Shown in pieces: positions 52,401-59,501 of a stretch of DNA of 64,000 nucleotides (position 1 is the first letter of the stretch; every line of letters starts with the position of its first letter). The notes beneath the pieces were generated by a model that worked only from the letters and a program-made list of their open reading frames with translations, was not told the DNA's origin and did not search any database. The translations under genes were made by a program, and so were the position numbers. Source of the stretch: Asterias amurensis (taxonomy: Eukaryota > Echinodermata > Asteroidea > Forcipulatida > Asteriidae); assembly GCF_032118995.1 (NCBI RefSeq), contig NC_092650.1, positions 3,038,001 to 3,102,000 on the forward strand, in the 5' to 3' direction.

Positions 52401-55400
52401 TCCTAACTCTTTGTGAAATCCACGCCAGGGGTTATAATGTTGGAAGCGCTTTGAGACGCCCTTTGGGTGTGTAAAGTAACATTAAAATTAATATTCTTTA
52501 TCCCCGATGCAAATTTAACATCTATTATATCGTTGCGGTACCCGCTGCCAAAACATGGGATTCGAACTGCCTCTAGCTACCGGGCAACCTCGGTAGTCTA
52601 GTTGGTAAGACACTGCTCTAGAATTGCAAGGGTCGTGGGTTCGAATCCCACCCGAGTAACATGCCTGTGATATTTTTTCACAGGACTCGGGAAAGTACTG
52701 AGTATACAGTGCTAACACACATCGGTGTACGGGTAGAAACCAAAATTAATATTAAAAAATCGATTATTATTATTTTCATGCTTTTCTTTCTTCAGTTGGG
52801 TAAAGTGATAGCCGCTGTCTGTCATGATCTCTCCATCGGTAATGAGGCATTAAAGACTTCAACCTGTCTCTGGAACGCTACTCTACAGATATTCAGCTCC
52901 GGGAATAAACAGGTTAAACGAAGCAGCACTGGCAAACCAACCGCTACGGTGCAGAGAGAGTCTATGCTGGCCATTATGTTCAGGTAAGTAGGGGTAACTA
53001 TTATTCATTATTCAACCAATGCTTGTTATTGTGTTAAGATAATTAGTATAAATTAAATTTATTTAAAGGAACACGTTGCCTTGGATCGGATGAGTTGGTC
53101 GTTGAAAAGCGTTTGAAACTGTTTGTTATGAAATGCATATGGTTAGATAGATAATTCAAAAGAAGAATATAATGATCCACACAAATTTACCTCGAAATTG
53201 CATGGTTTTCCTTTCACTTTGCGAACTAACATGGTCGGCCATTTATGGCCGACCGTGTTAGTCGAAGAGTCAAAAGGAAAACCACGCAATTTCGAGGCAT
53301 ACTTTTACAACATCTTTCTAACCACATACATTTTATTTCGAACGGTTACAAGCGATTTTTATATACCAACTCGTCCGATCCAAGGCAACGTGTTCCTTTA
53401 ATTATAAAGTCAATGCTTGTCATAATCTTTAGGTGACAAAATTGATATATCTTCATTATTTGTTTGGCTTTACTCGATAAAGTTTTGTTTTAGACGAGAC
53501 TCTTTGCAAATTTGTGATATTCATATTTCTGTGGTGTTCATTTGTGAATGCTTTGGCCAGAGATGCTGTCTCCTGCTGTCATCCTGCTAAACGTTGGTTT
53601 GCTCAATATTTTTGATGCAGATACCATGACTTTTTTTTACTGTTTTTTCAGAAAGTAGACGCTTTTTTCAGATGGCTTTTTCACATAATATGGCTTTAAT
53701 TTGATCTTTCTTGCCTTTTGCCTGTAAATCAGGCTTGCGTTGACAAAAACCAATCCATGACCCTACCTCTAATCTGAAAATGGTATTTTTGGATAACGAT
53801 TCTTTCATTTTGACCATCAGGTCGGATTTTCTTCAGTTCTTGAAGCATCTTCGCTCACCTCTTTGTCTCTCTGTGATGCTTTCTTGTCTGGTGAAGTTGC
53901 ACAACGTTTTAAGAGACGATAGTCCAAATGAGTTATCGCATGAACACACCAAACTCTGGCCAACTACTGTTACCAAGTAAGTTGTATGTAACAGATGGAA
54001 AATTGCACCGGGGATAGAGAATATTAATTTGTTGTTTGTGGTTTTACCAATATACACCGATGTGTGTTAGCACTGTATACTCAAGCTCTTAGTTCATGTT
54101 GCCCATCCAGAAGTTCACCTTTTTCCATGTAACTTATATTTTCCAATTGCCTCTAGCCGCCAGGCTAACTCAATGCTTTATTATGAAGACATCTGCTCTA
54201 GCAATGCAATGGTTAGGGTTTTGAATCCCACTCGGGTGATTTGCCTGTGGAATATTTTCACAGAGTATACAGTGCTTACAGTAATACACACCGGTGTATG
54301 GGTAATAAGAAATTACATTCTATATCCCTGACTCAAAACTACTCTTAGTTTTGTCCATGTAATTTAAAATACATATCATAAAACAAACTCATGAACAAAT
54401 TCTTTCAAAGTAAATTGACACTTTTTTACATTCCGATAAATCTTCAGCTTAATGTTTTTTTAACATTTCTGACATAAATTAAAGTGTGTAATCATGTTTT
54501 GTTTTGCAGTGTGAGTTCCATTAATGTTGATTCTGTAACCATGGTTATGGGTCAGCTGATCAGTCATGTAATCAATGTCAACCCTAGCCAGCCCTCCTGG
54601 CTGAGGACCCAAGCCGACCTCCACTACGGTGAGTTTACTTGTTTAAAAAAAAGTTACTTTGGTTGGTGATTATTGGTATAAATGTCATAAAGTTAGTTGA
54701 ATTTGGATATTGGATACCAATGTTGCTTTTTGACATCAGATATTTGACATTCACATATGATTGCACAGCGAATGACAATGTTGCTTTCAATATTCACCGA
54801 ACAAATCTACGGGAATGTCCAGTATCCAATTTTGATGTACAATATCCAATATAAAAAAGCAACGTTGATATTCTCTGTACAAACATATGTGAGCGTCCAA
54901 TATCCAGTATTAAACTATTGTATAAATTTCTTGCCTTTCTCAGGGAACAATCAGTACGCCTCAGCCCTGCAATTCTACCTGCAGTCAGCGAGCATTATAA
55001 CAGGTTTCTTTGAGATGCCCCCTCCTCGCGATGTCTGGAACGACCAAGTGTATCGTCGTTTAATCAAGTGTTGCAGTCAGTTACAGTGTTTCACACTAGT
55101 GGCATTGTTGTGTCAGTTCTTACAGCCGGTAGACTACACAACAGCATTCAAGGCGTTGCAGGAGAAAACATGGTATGTAAAAACTAACTAAATCTTAAGA
55201 TGATGTTAATGTATATGATTAATTTAAAAAGTATTCCACATTTTTATTTCTGTGGGCTTTCATAGGCAGCATTCATCCTTTTGAGAATTTTTTATATTTT
55301 TTATTTACCAATTAATTTTTAAGCCGAGTCACAATTTTGTTTTAATTTGAAAAAGCTGTCTGGTTTTTTTCTTGTATTTTGTGAATATTCTTGTTTTTAT

Positions 55401-56882
55401 TTTCAATATCAAGTAACGAAACTGGCCAGTAAAGATAGCTCAGTTTGTAGAGTGCCGGCATGTTAATCTGGAGGTTGCATGTTTAAGTCCTGCTCTAGTC
55501 AATTTGTCTTTGTTTAAAGCCATTGGACATTTTCGGTAAACAGTATTGTCCAAAGGCCCACACTTCGTGTATCACAACTTATACACATAATAACAAACCT
55601 GTGAAAATTTAGGCTCAATCGGTCATCGGAGTCGGGAGAAATTAACGGGGAAACCCACCTTTGTTTCTGCACGTTTCGCAGTGTCATGGCATGTGTTTAC
55701 AATAAATCCGTCAATTCTCGATATCGAGAATTGATAATTGCTTTAATGTTTTCTCAAAGAGTAAAGCATTTCATGGAATAATATTTCAAGAGAAGTCTTT
55801 CACCATTTGTGTTTCTGAATGACTTCTTGTGATTTTCTTTGTCTAGTTACGACGCTTGCGATGCTCTGTATGACTGTATCTGGGACGTCACTCTACTGGA
55901 ATATCTCATATGTATCCTTTATTCTAATCCATGCAGTCAATGTAGGGGATGCAGTGACCAGATTATTATTAAGTGTGCTATTTGTTTGGGGTTTGCTGTT
56001 TTTCTTTTTAAATTTGTGGTGTTGGAAGTTTTGTGACTTGTTTCGAGTATTGGTTTACCATACGTTTAGCGACATAATCTTGGTGCAAGACGTTTTTAAT
56101 CACTATCACTCAGCTATCACAATAGCCCTCTCCACGCCTCTCCCACATTTCTATTGATCAATAGCGGGAAAACTTCCAGATCACCGCCACATTTTTCTTG
56201 CTGACAGGTTCGCAGCTTCCAGAAACGCCCTCTATCAGTGGAATAATCTGGACGTACTCTGTAGTGTTGAGTGTATGTACATGTATGTAGGCCTAATGGT
56301 TTTACCAATTCATCAGAGACCGTCTTGCAGCTAGACTAATAGCCACATAGATCTACACCAGGTTTTTTGTACAGCTTTGATTGTTTGGATAAAGAGAGAA
56401 TCACAAGGAACAGAAGTGCCCTCATCAAACTATTTGATTAGGTTTCCTTAATAGTTTTTCCCACCCTCAGGTCTTCATGGCAAACGGAATGAAGTAGAGA
56501 AAAAACAAAGAGCGGTAAGTGTTTAATTATATATTTGCAAAAAAACTTTCTTGGTAAAAAGCAATGTGGAGCTGTTGATAGTATAAAACATTGTGAGAAA
56601 CCACTCCCTCTGAAGTAATTAGAATAACAATTTGTAGTGGGGATTTGGTTGAATTCTATTAAATTGGGAATCTTTGAACAAATTCCAAGAAGCTTGAAAG
56701 AATTAAAATTGACTTCTCTCAGCTCAGTTGATTTATTTTGTTTGTTTGATTTCTTCTGACGGCAGATACAAGCGATGAGTGAAGCGGAGCTAAATACGAG
56801 TAACCCAGAAAACATCCTGAGTGCTGCGACTCAGTGGAGAGCTTGCAAACTACTGCGAGCAATGACCAAGCAGTATTTATAA
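39465..56882 (+). CDS. INTS8: Integrator complex subunit 8 (INTS8), complete, 21 coding exons
   Basis: The exons below join in frame to 2,964 bases, 987 residues plus stop; human INTS8 has 995. INTS8 is a nuclear helical-repeat subunit of Integrator, which cleaves nascent RNA at snRNA genes and at paused RNA polymerase II; INTS8 helps dock PP2A. Recognition rests on family blocks: LWFEFLLD (WFEF at residues 25-28, the reported PP2A-recruiting motif), KCLALQVAAHL, AVYNRW, ILDGMGDKKTQDM, VKLHNVLRDD, YASALQFYLQ, RRLIKCCSQL, CQFLQPVDYTTAFKALQ, CIWDVTLLEYL and the C-terminal AELNTSNPE. All 20 introns are GT-AG with consistent phases. Start: ATG 39465 gives an N-terminus of the expected length and place relative to WFEF. 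Introns hold many repeats, but no exon is interrupted. The gene appears functional. Confidence 0.95.
39640..39912 (-). repeat. Truncated family A element in INTS8 intron 1
   Basis: Left end AAAGACACTGAAAACTATTGG through the GAGAGCTCAAATTC / AAGGTCTCGAAATC core, ending in the CTCGAAAACTACAGCACCTC region. The right end is missing. Confidence 0.75.
40203..40365 (+). CDS. INTS8: INTS8 exon 2 (residues 45-99)
   Basis: Encodes TQLLVLFVAQS through LKCLALQVAAHLNW. Acceptor GATGACAG|AGCC, donor AAAGA|GTAAGG. Confidence 0.92.
40388..40455 (+). repeat. Simple repeat: C-run, A-run, (AAT)n
   Basis: A run of about 17 C, about 12 A, then about ten AAT triplets within INTS8 intron 2. Confidence 0.9.
40917..41057 (+). 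CDS. INTS8: INTS8 exon 3 (residues 99-146)
   Basis: Encodes LPLFMVHKVLKDF to LAVYNRW. Acceptor TTTCAG|GTTG, donor AGATG|GTAAAT, phase 2. Confidence 0.92.
41275..41558 (+). repeat. Diverged copy of the AAGGAACACGTTGCC element
   Basis: Shares TGAAATGCATAT, GCTAGATAGATAATT, TAATGATCCA and the right end CCGATCCAAGGCAAC ... GTTCCTTTA with 53064-53400. The left end is lost. Confidence 0.65.
41823..41897 (+). CDS. INTS8: INTS8 exon 4 (residues 146-171)
   Basis: Encodes CIRTLLDSAYSTKS. Acceptor TTTTACAG|GTGC, donor AATGG|GTGAGT, phase 2. Confidence 0.88.
41917..41990 (+). repeat. Fragment of the GGGCCCAATTTCAT element
   Basis: One end only: GGGCCCAATTTCATGGCTCT, then GCTTACCGTAAGCA and GCGCTTATGGAAGCAGG. 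Confidence 0.6.
42206..42251 (+). CDS. INTS8: INTS8 exon 5 (residues 171-186)
   Basis: A short exon, SNMNVAGINEMVIKT, bounded by TTCCAG|GTCC and AAACA|GTGAGT. It closes the frame to phase 0, and the human protein has a similar linker here. Confidence 0.8.
42740..43187 (-). repeat. Two head-to-tail family P (tRNA-like palindromic) copies
   Basis: Each copy, read on the minus strand, has a tRNA-like segment with A-box-like TAGTCTAGTTGG and B-box-like GGTTCGAATCC, then CATGCCTGTGATATT and CAGTGCTAACACACATCGG. Copy 1 is about 42740-42977 and copy 2 about 42978-43187, where the LTR-like element interrupts it. Confidence 0.75.
43395..43556 (+). repeat. Direct repeat, copy 1 (162 bp)
   Basis: Starts ACTTGGCCACTGGACACCG and ends CCTGTCCTGCTCTAGG; I see no difference from copy 2 at 44638-44799. 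It is followed by TGAGTTTG, so its end reads CTCTAG|GTGAGT, a consensus splice donor. Confidence 0.92.
44638..44799 (+). repeat. Direct repeat, copy 2 (162 bp)
   Basis: Same as copy 1. Here CTCTAG is followed by GCCGAATCC, so the same end reads as a splice acceptor. The start-to-start distance is 1,243 bp. Confidence 0.92.
45369..45485 (+). repeat. Family P remnant to the right of the LTR-like element
   Basis: GTAACATGCCTGTGATATT, ACAGTGCTAACACATGTTGG and ATGCAAATTTGACATCTC match family P in + orientation. Confidence 0.7.
45557..45794 (+). repeat. Long palindromic element with CGAAACGTCGAGACC core
   Basis: Arms run from GAGAGTAACTATAAAT and ATAGTAAACTTGCGGG to CCCGCAAGTTTACTAT and TATAGTTACTCTC. 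The turn is CAGTATACTCTGCTCGTC / GACGAGCAGAGTATACTG. It lies 64 bases before INTS8 exon 6 and could form a strong stem in pre-mRNA. Confidence 0.85.
45859..46185 (+). CDS. INTS8: INTS8 exon 6 (residues 187-295)
   Basis: Encodes VKDTLQESVSFLERCLKI through a Thr-rich loop to LLYYDLGSLYFHQ (human: YDLGAAYFQQ). Acceptor TTTCAG|GTTA, donor CCCTCG|GTGAGA, phase 0. Confidence 0.93.
46221..46600 (+). repeat. Family A element in INTS8 intron 6
   Basis: Left end AAAGGCACTGGACACTATTGG, right end CAGTAGTGTCCAGTGTCTTG. The core is degraded and part of the left half is missing. Confidence 0.78.
46830..46975 (+). repeat. AAGTC-rich degenerate tandem repeat
   Basis: Irregular copies of CAAGTCAAGT spaced 10-20 bases apart. 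Intronic. Confidence 0.85.
47155..47319 (+). CDS. INTS8: INTS8 exon 7 (residues 296-350)
   Basis: 55 codons, LSGSVYCDIDSKTLQGYLSA and on; human has a matching HCTIDEKRLAGYCQAC block. Acceptor TTGGCAG|CTTT, donor TTCAAA|GTAAGC, phase 0. Confidence 0.92.
47366..47690. repeat. Family P element as a complete head-to-head palindrome
   Basis: A minus-oriented half and a plus-oriented half meet near 47525. Outer arms pair TTTGGATTAACCCTTACA-type text with TGTAAGGGTAAAACCAAAA-type text; inner arms pair TCACAGGCATATTACTCGGG with CCCGAGTAATATGCCTGTGA. The tRNA-like A and B boxes are in the right half. Confidence 0.78.
47700..47747 (+). repeat. Family A right-end fragment
   Basis: Only the last ~48 bases remain, ending CCAATAGTGTCCAGTGCTTT, 41 bases before exon 8. 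Confidence 0.65.
47789..48019 (+). CDS. INTS8: INTS8 exon 8 (residues 351-427)
   Basis: 77 codons from GIAELLEEDN to LEVLGT. Acceptor TTTTCCAG|GGCA, donor GGGACG|GTGAGT, phase 0. Confidence 0.92.
48077..48130 (+). repeat. Simple repeat: C-run then A-rich run
   Basis: About 13 C followed by A-runs broken by TCTT and TAAAT. Confidence 0.85.
48758..48816 (+). CDS. INTS8: INTS8 exon 9 (residues 428-447)
   Basis: FLKGELQQGTNKNKLMTLVR; human has a similar LKGNMAAFLKNV segment. Acceptor ATTTCAG|TTTC, donor GTCAG|GTAAGT, phase 2. Confidence 0.87.
49050..49236 (+). repeat. Possible LINE/SINE 3' tail
   Basis: AT-rich text ending TAATAAACCCTTGATGAATG followed by repeated GAATGAATG, a tail form common to non-LTR retroelements. 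No coding frame remains. Confidence 0.35.
49435..49580 (+). CDS. INTS8: INTS8 exon 10 (residues 447-496)
   Basis: Begins CLCCDERLSKHLQQSLQDL. Acceptor TTTGGTAG|ATGT, donor TGTG|GTAAGA, phase 1. Confidence 0.9.
49923..50056 (+). CDS. INTS8: INTS8 exon 11 (residues 496-540)
   Basis: Encodes NVALQLGKLEQRLLLS (human: ASVNIGQLEHQLILS). Acceptor TTTTTCAG|ACAA, donor AGTAAA|GTAAGT, phase 0. Confidence 0.92.
50079..50370 (+). repeat. Diverged palindromic element, CGAAAC-core family
   Basis: Arms GTACAACCATGTGTTAAAT and ATTTAATACATGGTTTTACC around a turn with TCAATGTTTCGAACAGTATA. It starts TAGTAAACTT and ends GCAAGTTTACTA. Confidence 0.75.
50727..50837 (+). CDS. INTS8: INTS8 exon 12 (residues 541-577)
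   Basis: Encodes WQIEKSYAFILDGMGDKKT and on. Acceptor TTGACAG|TGGC, donor ATTAAA|GTAAGT, phase 0. Confidence 0.92.
51021..51269 (+). repeat. INTS8: Tandem duplication of the exon 13 acceptor region
   Basis: Unit 1 (51021-51137) and unit 2 (51138-51269) both start TGTTAAATTGCCT and both end with TTTCTATCTCTTTCCTAG plus 21 bases that in unit 2 are the start of exon 13 (AATTACTCAACAGCTAAATCC). Unit 1 therefore holds a second acceptor at 51115-51116. From it, phase 0 reads seven near-copy codons, then TGT and TAA at 51141-51143. Confidence 0.9.
51249..51447 (+). CDS. INTS8: INTS8 exon 13 (residues 578-644)
   Basis: Encodes NYSTAKSLLQTAHALVRDTS and on. Acceptor TTTCCTAG|AATT, donor AGTG|GTAAGA, phase 1. 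The upstream decoy acceptor is described at 51021-51269. Confidence 0.9.
51582..51930 (+). repeat. tRNA-headed SINE in INTS8 intron 13
   Basis: Starts with a tRNA-like head (ATGGCTGAGTGGTTCAGACC, B-box-like GGTCAAACCCC), then AATTGCTTCTC, GGGAACCTGCGAAGGCAG and a 3' part with AGCCCATTGAGACATTATTG. The body matches the one at 52119-52490. Confidence 0.72.
51977..52092 (+). CDS. INTS8: INTS8 exon 14 (residues 644-682)
   Basis: Encodes DECVIHLLNSGNWIDAMGA. Acceptor GATTTCAG|AACG, donor TCAATG|GTAAAT, phase 0. Confidence 0.9.
52119..52490 (+). repeat. SINE body interrupted by a nested miniature element
   Basis: Begins ATAATTGCTTCTCTCCACCC with GGGTACCTGTGAGGGCAG, resumes after 52430 with GTTGGAAGCGCTTTGAGACG. 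The tRNA head is missing. Confidence 0.65.
52275..52430 (+). repeat. Nested miniature element with GTTAGGACTAGTCCTAAC arrays
   Basis: Ends CCTGGGGTCGATTTCACAG and TTGTGAAATCCACGCCAGG are inverted. The inside holds four GGACTAGTCCTAA-type palindromes. Confidence 0.78.
52485..52760 (+). repeat. Family P element with a well-preserved tRNA-like segment
   Basis: The tRNA-like segment is 52588-52656: A-box-like TAGTCTAGTTGG, T arm GTGGGTTCGAATCCCAC with a 5-bp stem, and closing CCGAG. The anticodon stem does not pair well, so it is not called a tRNA gene. Ends about 35 bases before exon 15. Confidence 0.72.
52796..52983 (+). CDS. INTS8: INTS8 exon 15 (residues 683-745)
   Basis: Encodes LGKVIAAVCHDL (human: LGQLLAATCKEL) through a basic loop to QRESMLAIMF. 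Acceptor TCTTCAG|TTGG, donor TTCAG|GTAAGT, phase 2. Confidence 0.93.
53064..53400 (+). repeat. Palindromic miniature element with AAGGAACACGTTGCCTTGGA ends
   Basis: Inverted ends TAAAGGAACACGTTGCCTTG and CAAGGCAACGTGTTCCTTTA; the centre pairs AACATGGTCGGCCAT with ATGGCCGACCGTGTT. Flanking TTTAA/TTAAT would suit a TAA-type target. No transposase. Confidence 0.85.
53821..53976 (+). CDS. INTS8: INTS8 exon 16 (residues 745-797)
   Basis: Encodes SDFLQFLKHLRSPLCLSVML through LVKLHNVLRDD. Acceptor CCATCAG|GTCG, donor ACCAA|GTAAGT, phase 2. Confidence 0.94.
53990..54340. repeat. Diverged family P palindrome
   Basis: Left half includes CACCGATGTGTGTTAGCACT and ATACTC; right half includes GTGATTTGCCTGTGGAATAT, GTATACAGTGCTTAC and ACACCGGTGTATGGGTAA. 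The tRNA-like portion is degraded. Confidence 0.65.
54510..54628 (+). CDS. INTS8: INTS8 exon 17 (residues 797-837)
   Basis: Encodes LISHVINVNPSQPSWL (human: LVRYTLSINPNNHSWL) to QADLHY. Acceptor TTTTGCAG|TGTG, donor CTACG|GTGAGT, phase 1. Confidence 0.93.
54660..54935. repeat. Imperfect inverted repeat filling INTS8 intron 17
   Basis: GGATATTGGATACCAATGTT and TTCACATATG on the left face AACGTTGATATT, CATATGTGAGCGTCCAATAT on the right. Looks like an old palindromic insertion. Confidence 0.5.
54944..55172 (+). CDS. INTS8: INTS8 exon 18 (residues 837-913)
   Basis: Encodes NQYASALQFYLQSAS, RRLIKCCSQLQCFT and CQFLQPVDYTTAFKALQ, among the most conserved parts of the family. Acceptor TTTCTCAG|GGAA, donor ACATG|GTATGT, phase 2. 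Confidence 0.95.
55430..55517 (+). repeat. tRNA-headed SINE fragment
   Basis: tRNA-like GATAGCTCAGTTTGTAGAGT with B-box-like TGTTTAAGTCC, then CTCTAGTCAATTTGTCTTTG. Abuts the A2 element. Confidence 0.6.
55518..55832 (+). repeat. Miniature palindromic element, subfamily A2
   Basis: Starts AAAGCCATTGGACATTTTCGG, core TCAATTCTCGATATCGAGAA. Matches 95-400 in reverse complement. It ends ~15 bases before the exon 19 acceptor. Confidence 0.7.
55847..55911 (+). CDS. INTS8: INTS8 exon 19 (residues 913-935)
   Basis: Encodes YDACDALYDCIWDVTLLEYL (human: DAMDSYYDYIWDVTILEYL). Acceptor TTTGTCTAG|TTAC, donor CATAT|GTATCC, phase 1. Confidence 0.93.
56471..56514 (+). CDS. INTS8: INTS8 exon 20 (residues 935-949)
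   Basis: A short exon, LHGKRNEVEKKQRA (human: LHHKRGETDKRQIA). Acceptor CCCTCAG|GTCT, donor GAGCG|GTAAGT, phase 0. Confidence 0.9.
56530..56620 (+). repeat. Family A internal fragment
   Basis: AAAACTTTCTTGGTAAAAAG through CTGTTGATAGTATAAAACAT and CCACTCCCTCTGAAGTAA, then stops. Confidence 0.65.
56766..56882 (+). CDS. INTS8: INTS8 exon 21 (residues 950-987) and stop
   Basis: Encodes IQAMSEAELNTSNPENIL to LLRAMTKQYL, then TAA at 56880-56882 (human ends LQAMAKLYF). Acceptor GACGGCAG|ATAC. Confidence 0.94.
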   Translation: MQAMSEAELNTSNPENILSAATQWRACKLLRAMTKQYL

Positions 56883-57174
56883 CCACATTCACCTTCTTTC
56901 GAGAGAGAGCAACCTTTATAGACTGTATCGAATAAGACATCACCATTCAAATACCTGCCCTACAACATGGTGTCATGGTATCTGTAGGCGTGTACGTGTT
57001 CGTGTACGTGTGCATGTGTTTGCCGTAGAAATCAAACTGCGAACACTGCGTGCCTCATTGATGTACGCGTTTAGATGCGCATACGGCCTACCCTACAAGT
57101 TGGACTTTCATAGCAACAAAGGGGTTATTTGATACGGTGTACATTGTATAGATCTACAGATATCACATCTCGGA

Positions 57175-57180
57175 AATAAA
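57175..57180 (+). terminator. INTS8: Candidate poly(A) signal for INTS8
   Basis: AATAAA 293 bases after the stop codon. A second is at 58253-58258. Confidence 0.5.
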
Positions 57181-57228
57181 CTTATTTACCATCACCGAGA
57201 GGAATTAATGAGAAGTTTAAAACTGTTG

Positions 57229-57343
57229 GGGTGTCGTGGCCGAGCGGTCTTGGGTGGTGGACTCAAGTTGAATCCTTGCCTGGTCAGGCCTGGCTACACT
57301 TATGTCCTTGAGCAAAGCACTTAATCATAATTGCTTCTTGGAA
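57229..57343 (+). repeat. tRNA-headed SINE, 5' part
   Basis: GGGGTGTCGTGGCCGAGCGG is a tRNA-Leu-like D-arm start, followed by GTCCTTGAGCAAAGCACTTA. Cut short by the tandem unit. Confidence 0.65.
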
Positions 57344-57536
57344 AATATGTGTGTAAACTCTTTTACAATCTCCAAGAGGAACTTATAAGAAGTTTAGAAT
57401 CTGTTCCGTAGACTTGGCACTAATGGCTCATTGATAGAGTGCCCTGAATATCAACAGATGCCACCTCTTGGAAAAAAGTTTGGAAACTCTTTTACAAACA
57501 CCAAGAGGAACTTATAAGAAGCCTAAGAACTGATCA

Positions 57537-57830
57537 AGGGGTGTCGTGGTTGAGCGGTCTAGAGCGGTTGACTTAAGTTCTGTAACATTTTTATAATGTG
57601 GGTTTGAATCATGGCGTGGTAAGTCGCAGCGTTTCTGTTCTTGAGCAAGGCACTTTATATCATAATTGTTTCTCTACACCTAGGAGTACATGTATGAATG
57701 GGTACTGCGGAGAGCTTGGGAGTAACCTGCGATGGACTGGCATCCTGTCCAGGGGGAATGGAAATATTCACAGTCATTTAATGCCAAGGAAACCGGATAT
57801 AAACTCTGTCTTTATGGGCCATATTGGATC
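57537..57830 (+). repeat. tRNA-headed SINE
   Basis: GGGGTGTCGTGGTTGAGCGG head, B-box-like GGTTTGAATCA, then TTGAGCAAGGCACTTTATAT, GCGATGGACTGGCATCCTGT and CCGGATATAAACTCTGTCTT. Confidence 0.75.
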
Positions 57831-58537
57831 GTGATTGTCTTAACTTTACTTTTAAGGATGTTCAGTACCCACTATTGGCCGATTTACAGAGCGCTCATAT
57901 TTCAACGGATATTGCATCTTGGTAATAAGTGTAAAAAACTGTTTTACAATCACTAAGATGAATATGTAAGAAGTTTAAGAACTTTTTTTGTACCCAAGCA
58001 CTTTTGGTTTATTGACAGAACGCCCTCAATATCCACAGATGCAACATCTTGGAAATGGGTGTAAACTCTTTTTTAATCACCAAAAGGTACTTAAAAAAGG
58101 TTTAAGAATTGTTGTGTAGACTTGGAAACTATTAGCTCATTGAAAGAATGTCATCAACAGATAGTACATCTTGGAAATAAGTGTAGAAACTCTTTCCCTT
58201 CGTTTAAGCAAGTAATAATGTGCCTCCCTCTAGAGCAAAATGAGACATTGTAAATAAAGGTTTGTACAGTTCAAAGATATCTTTTGGTAGGTTTTCATAA
58301 TTTGTTTAATAACTTTGGAAAACAATATTGGTTATTGTCAAAGACCAGCAAATGTAGACCTAAAAAACTAAGATGATGTCAAATGCAGAGACATTGCAAT
58401 AATTTAATGTATGATTAAGTACATAATAATTTGTTTACATGCAAAACAAGTTTTCTGGTTTTGCTATGTTCTGCCAACAGTCACTGTGTGTGGAGGTGAA
58501 CCTGGCTATGACTGATGAATGTTTTATTTTGTTCAAA

Positions 58538-58930
58538 GACAGTGGACACTATTGGTGATTGTCAAAGACCAGTCTTCGTACTTGGTACATGGAGGTATCT
58601 CAACATATGCATAAAATAATAAACCTGTGAAAATTTGAGCTCAATCGGTCGTCGGAGTTGCGAGATAGTAATGAAAGAAAATACACCCTTGTCGCACCCA
58701 TGGTCACACGAAGTTGTGTGCGTTTAGATGGTTGATGTCGATACCTCAAATTCTAAATCTGAGGTCTCGAAATCAAATTCGTGGAAAATTACTTCTTTCT
58801 CGAAGACTATGCCACTTCAGAGGGAGCCGTTTCTCACATGTTTTATACCATCAACCTCTCCCTATTACTCGTTAAAAAGTAAGATTTTATGGCAATAATT
58901 ATTTTGAGTAAGTACCCACTGCCTTTAAAA
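58538..58930 (-). repeat. Family A element
   Basis: Left end AAAGACAGTGGACACTATTGG, core CGATACCTCAAATTC / GAGGTCTCGAAATC, right end GTACCCACTGCCTTTA with a small loss. Near intact. Confidence 0.8.
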
Positions 58931-59322
58931 AATGCACCTGTACTCGATTACTCGACAAATTGTCTCAAAACATGATATGGCTTAAAATGCATATAATTAC
59001 ACTATGTCTACTAGTTCTGGTTGCTGCAATAGCTGGTATTTTGTTTTCAAAAATGTACATGCAGTATACATAAATGTGACTGGGAAAAATGTGCTTAGCA
59101 CGAAACTTTTGCCTTTATATAAGTTGGGCCCCTGGTATTTCCTTCCTCCATGCTGAAACATGTATGTAACAATCAATGCAGCGCATAAGAATAAACCGTC
59201 AAGCAGTGTCACAAGGAAATTAAAAAAGATGTACGCTGAACACCACGTGTTTGTCTCTCCTGTTTATAATAAACCGATCCACTAAGCCCCGCCCATTAAG
59301 TTTTGACCAATCACAACGCAAC

Positions 59323-59361
59323 GAAGGTCCGACAAATAAGGTCCGACAAATAAGGTCCGAC
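59323..59361 (+). repeat. Short tandem of AAGGTCCGACAAAT
   Basis: Three copies at a 14-bp step (the last partial), in a CpG-rich stretch. Confidence 0.85.
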
Positions 59362-59501
59362 ATGCGTGCGCGTATGCTTGGCGCGCGCGGCAGAGTGCAG
59401 AAAGGCATTGGAGAGCCCCACGTGTTCTTGCTCGCTCACACGTGCGTCCAGGGCAGAGCCTAATGGATCGGTCTATTGCATGCCATCCTCGCCAATAATT
59501 A

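Larger units (their letters stand above)
57130..58215 (+). repeat. Diverged tandem array, ~150-bp unit, with embedded SINEs
   Basis: Five or more diverged units, each with a CATCTTGGAAATAAGTGT, AAACTCTTTTACAATCACCA, AGAAGTTTAAGAACTGTT series and, in most, a GGCACTAATGGCTCATTGA-type spacer. tRNA-headed SINEs at 57229 and 57537 sit at the same point in two units. Confidence 0.75.

Noticed and set aside
52588..52656. tRNA gene
   Set aside because: A and B boxes and the T arm are good, but the anticodon stem does not pair and the segment is part of a repeat family.
55819..56157. 112-codon frame covering INTS8 exon 19
   Set aside because: It is in a different frame from the conserved exon and turns into hydrophobic low-complexity text.
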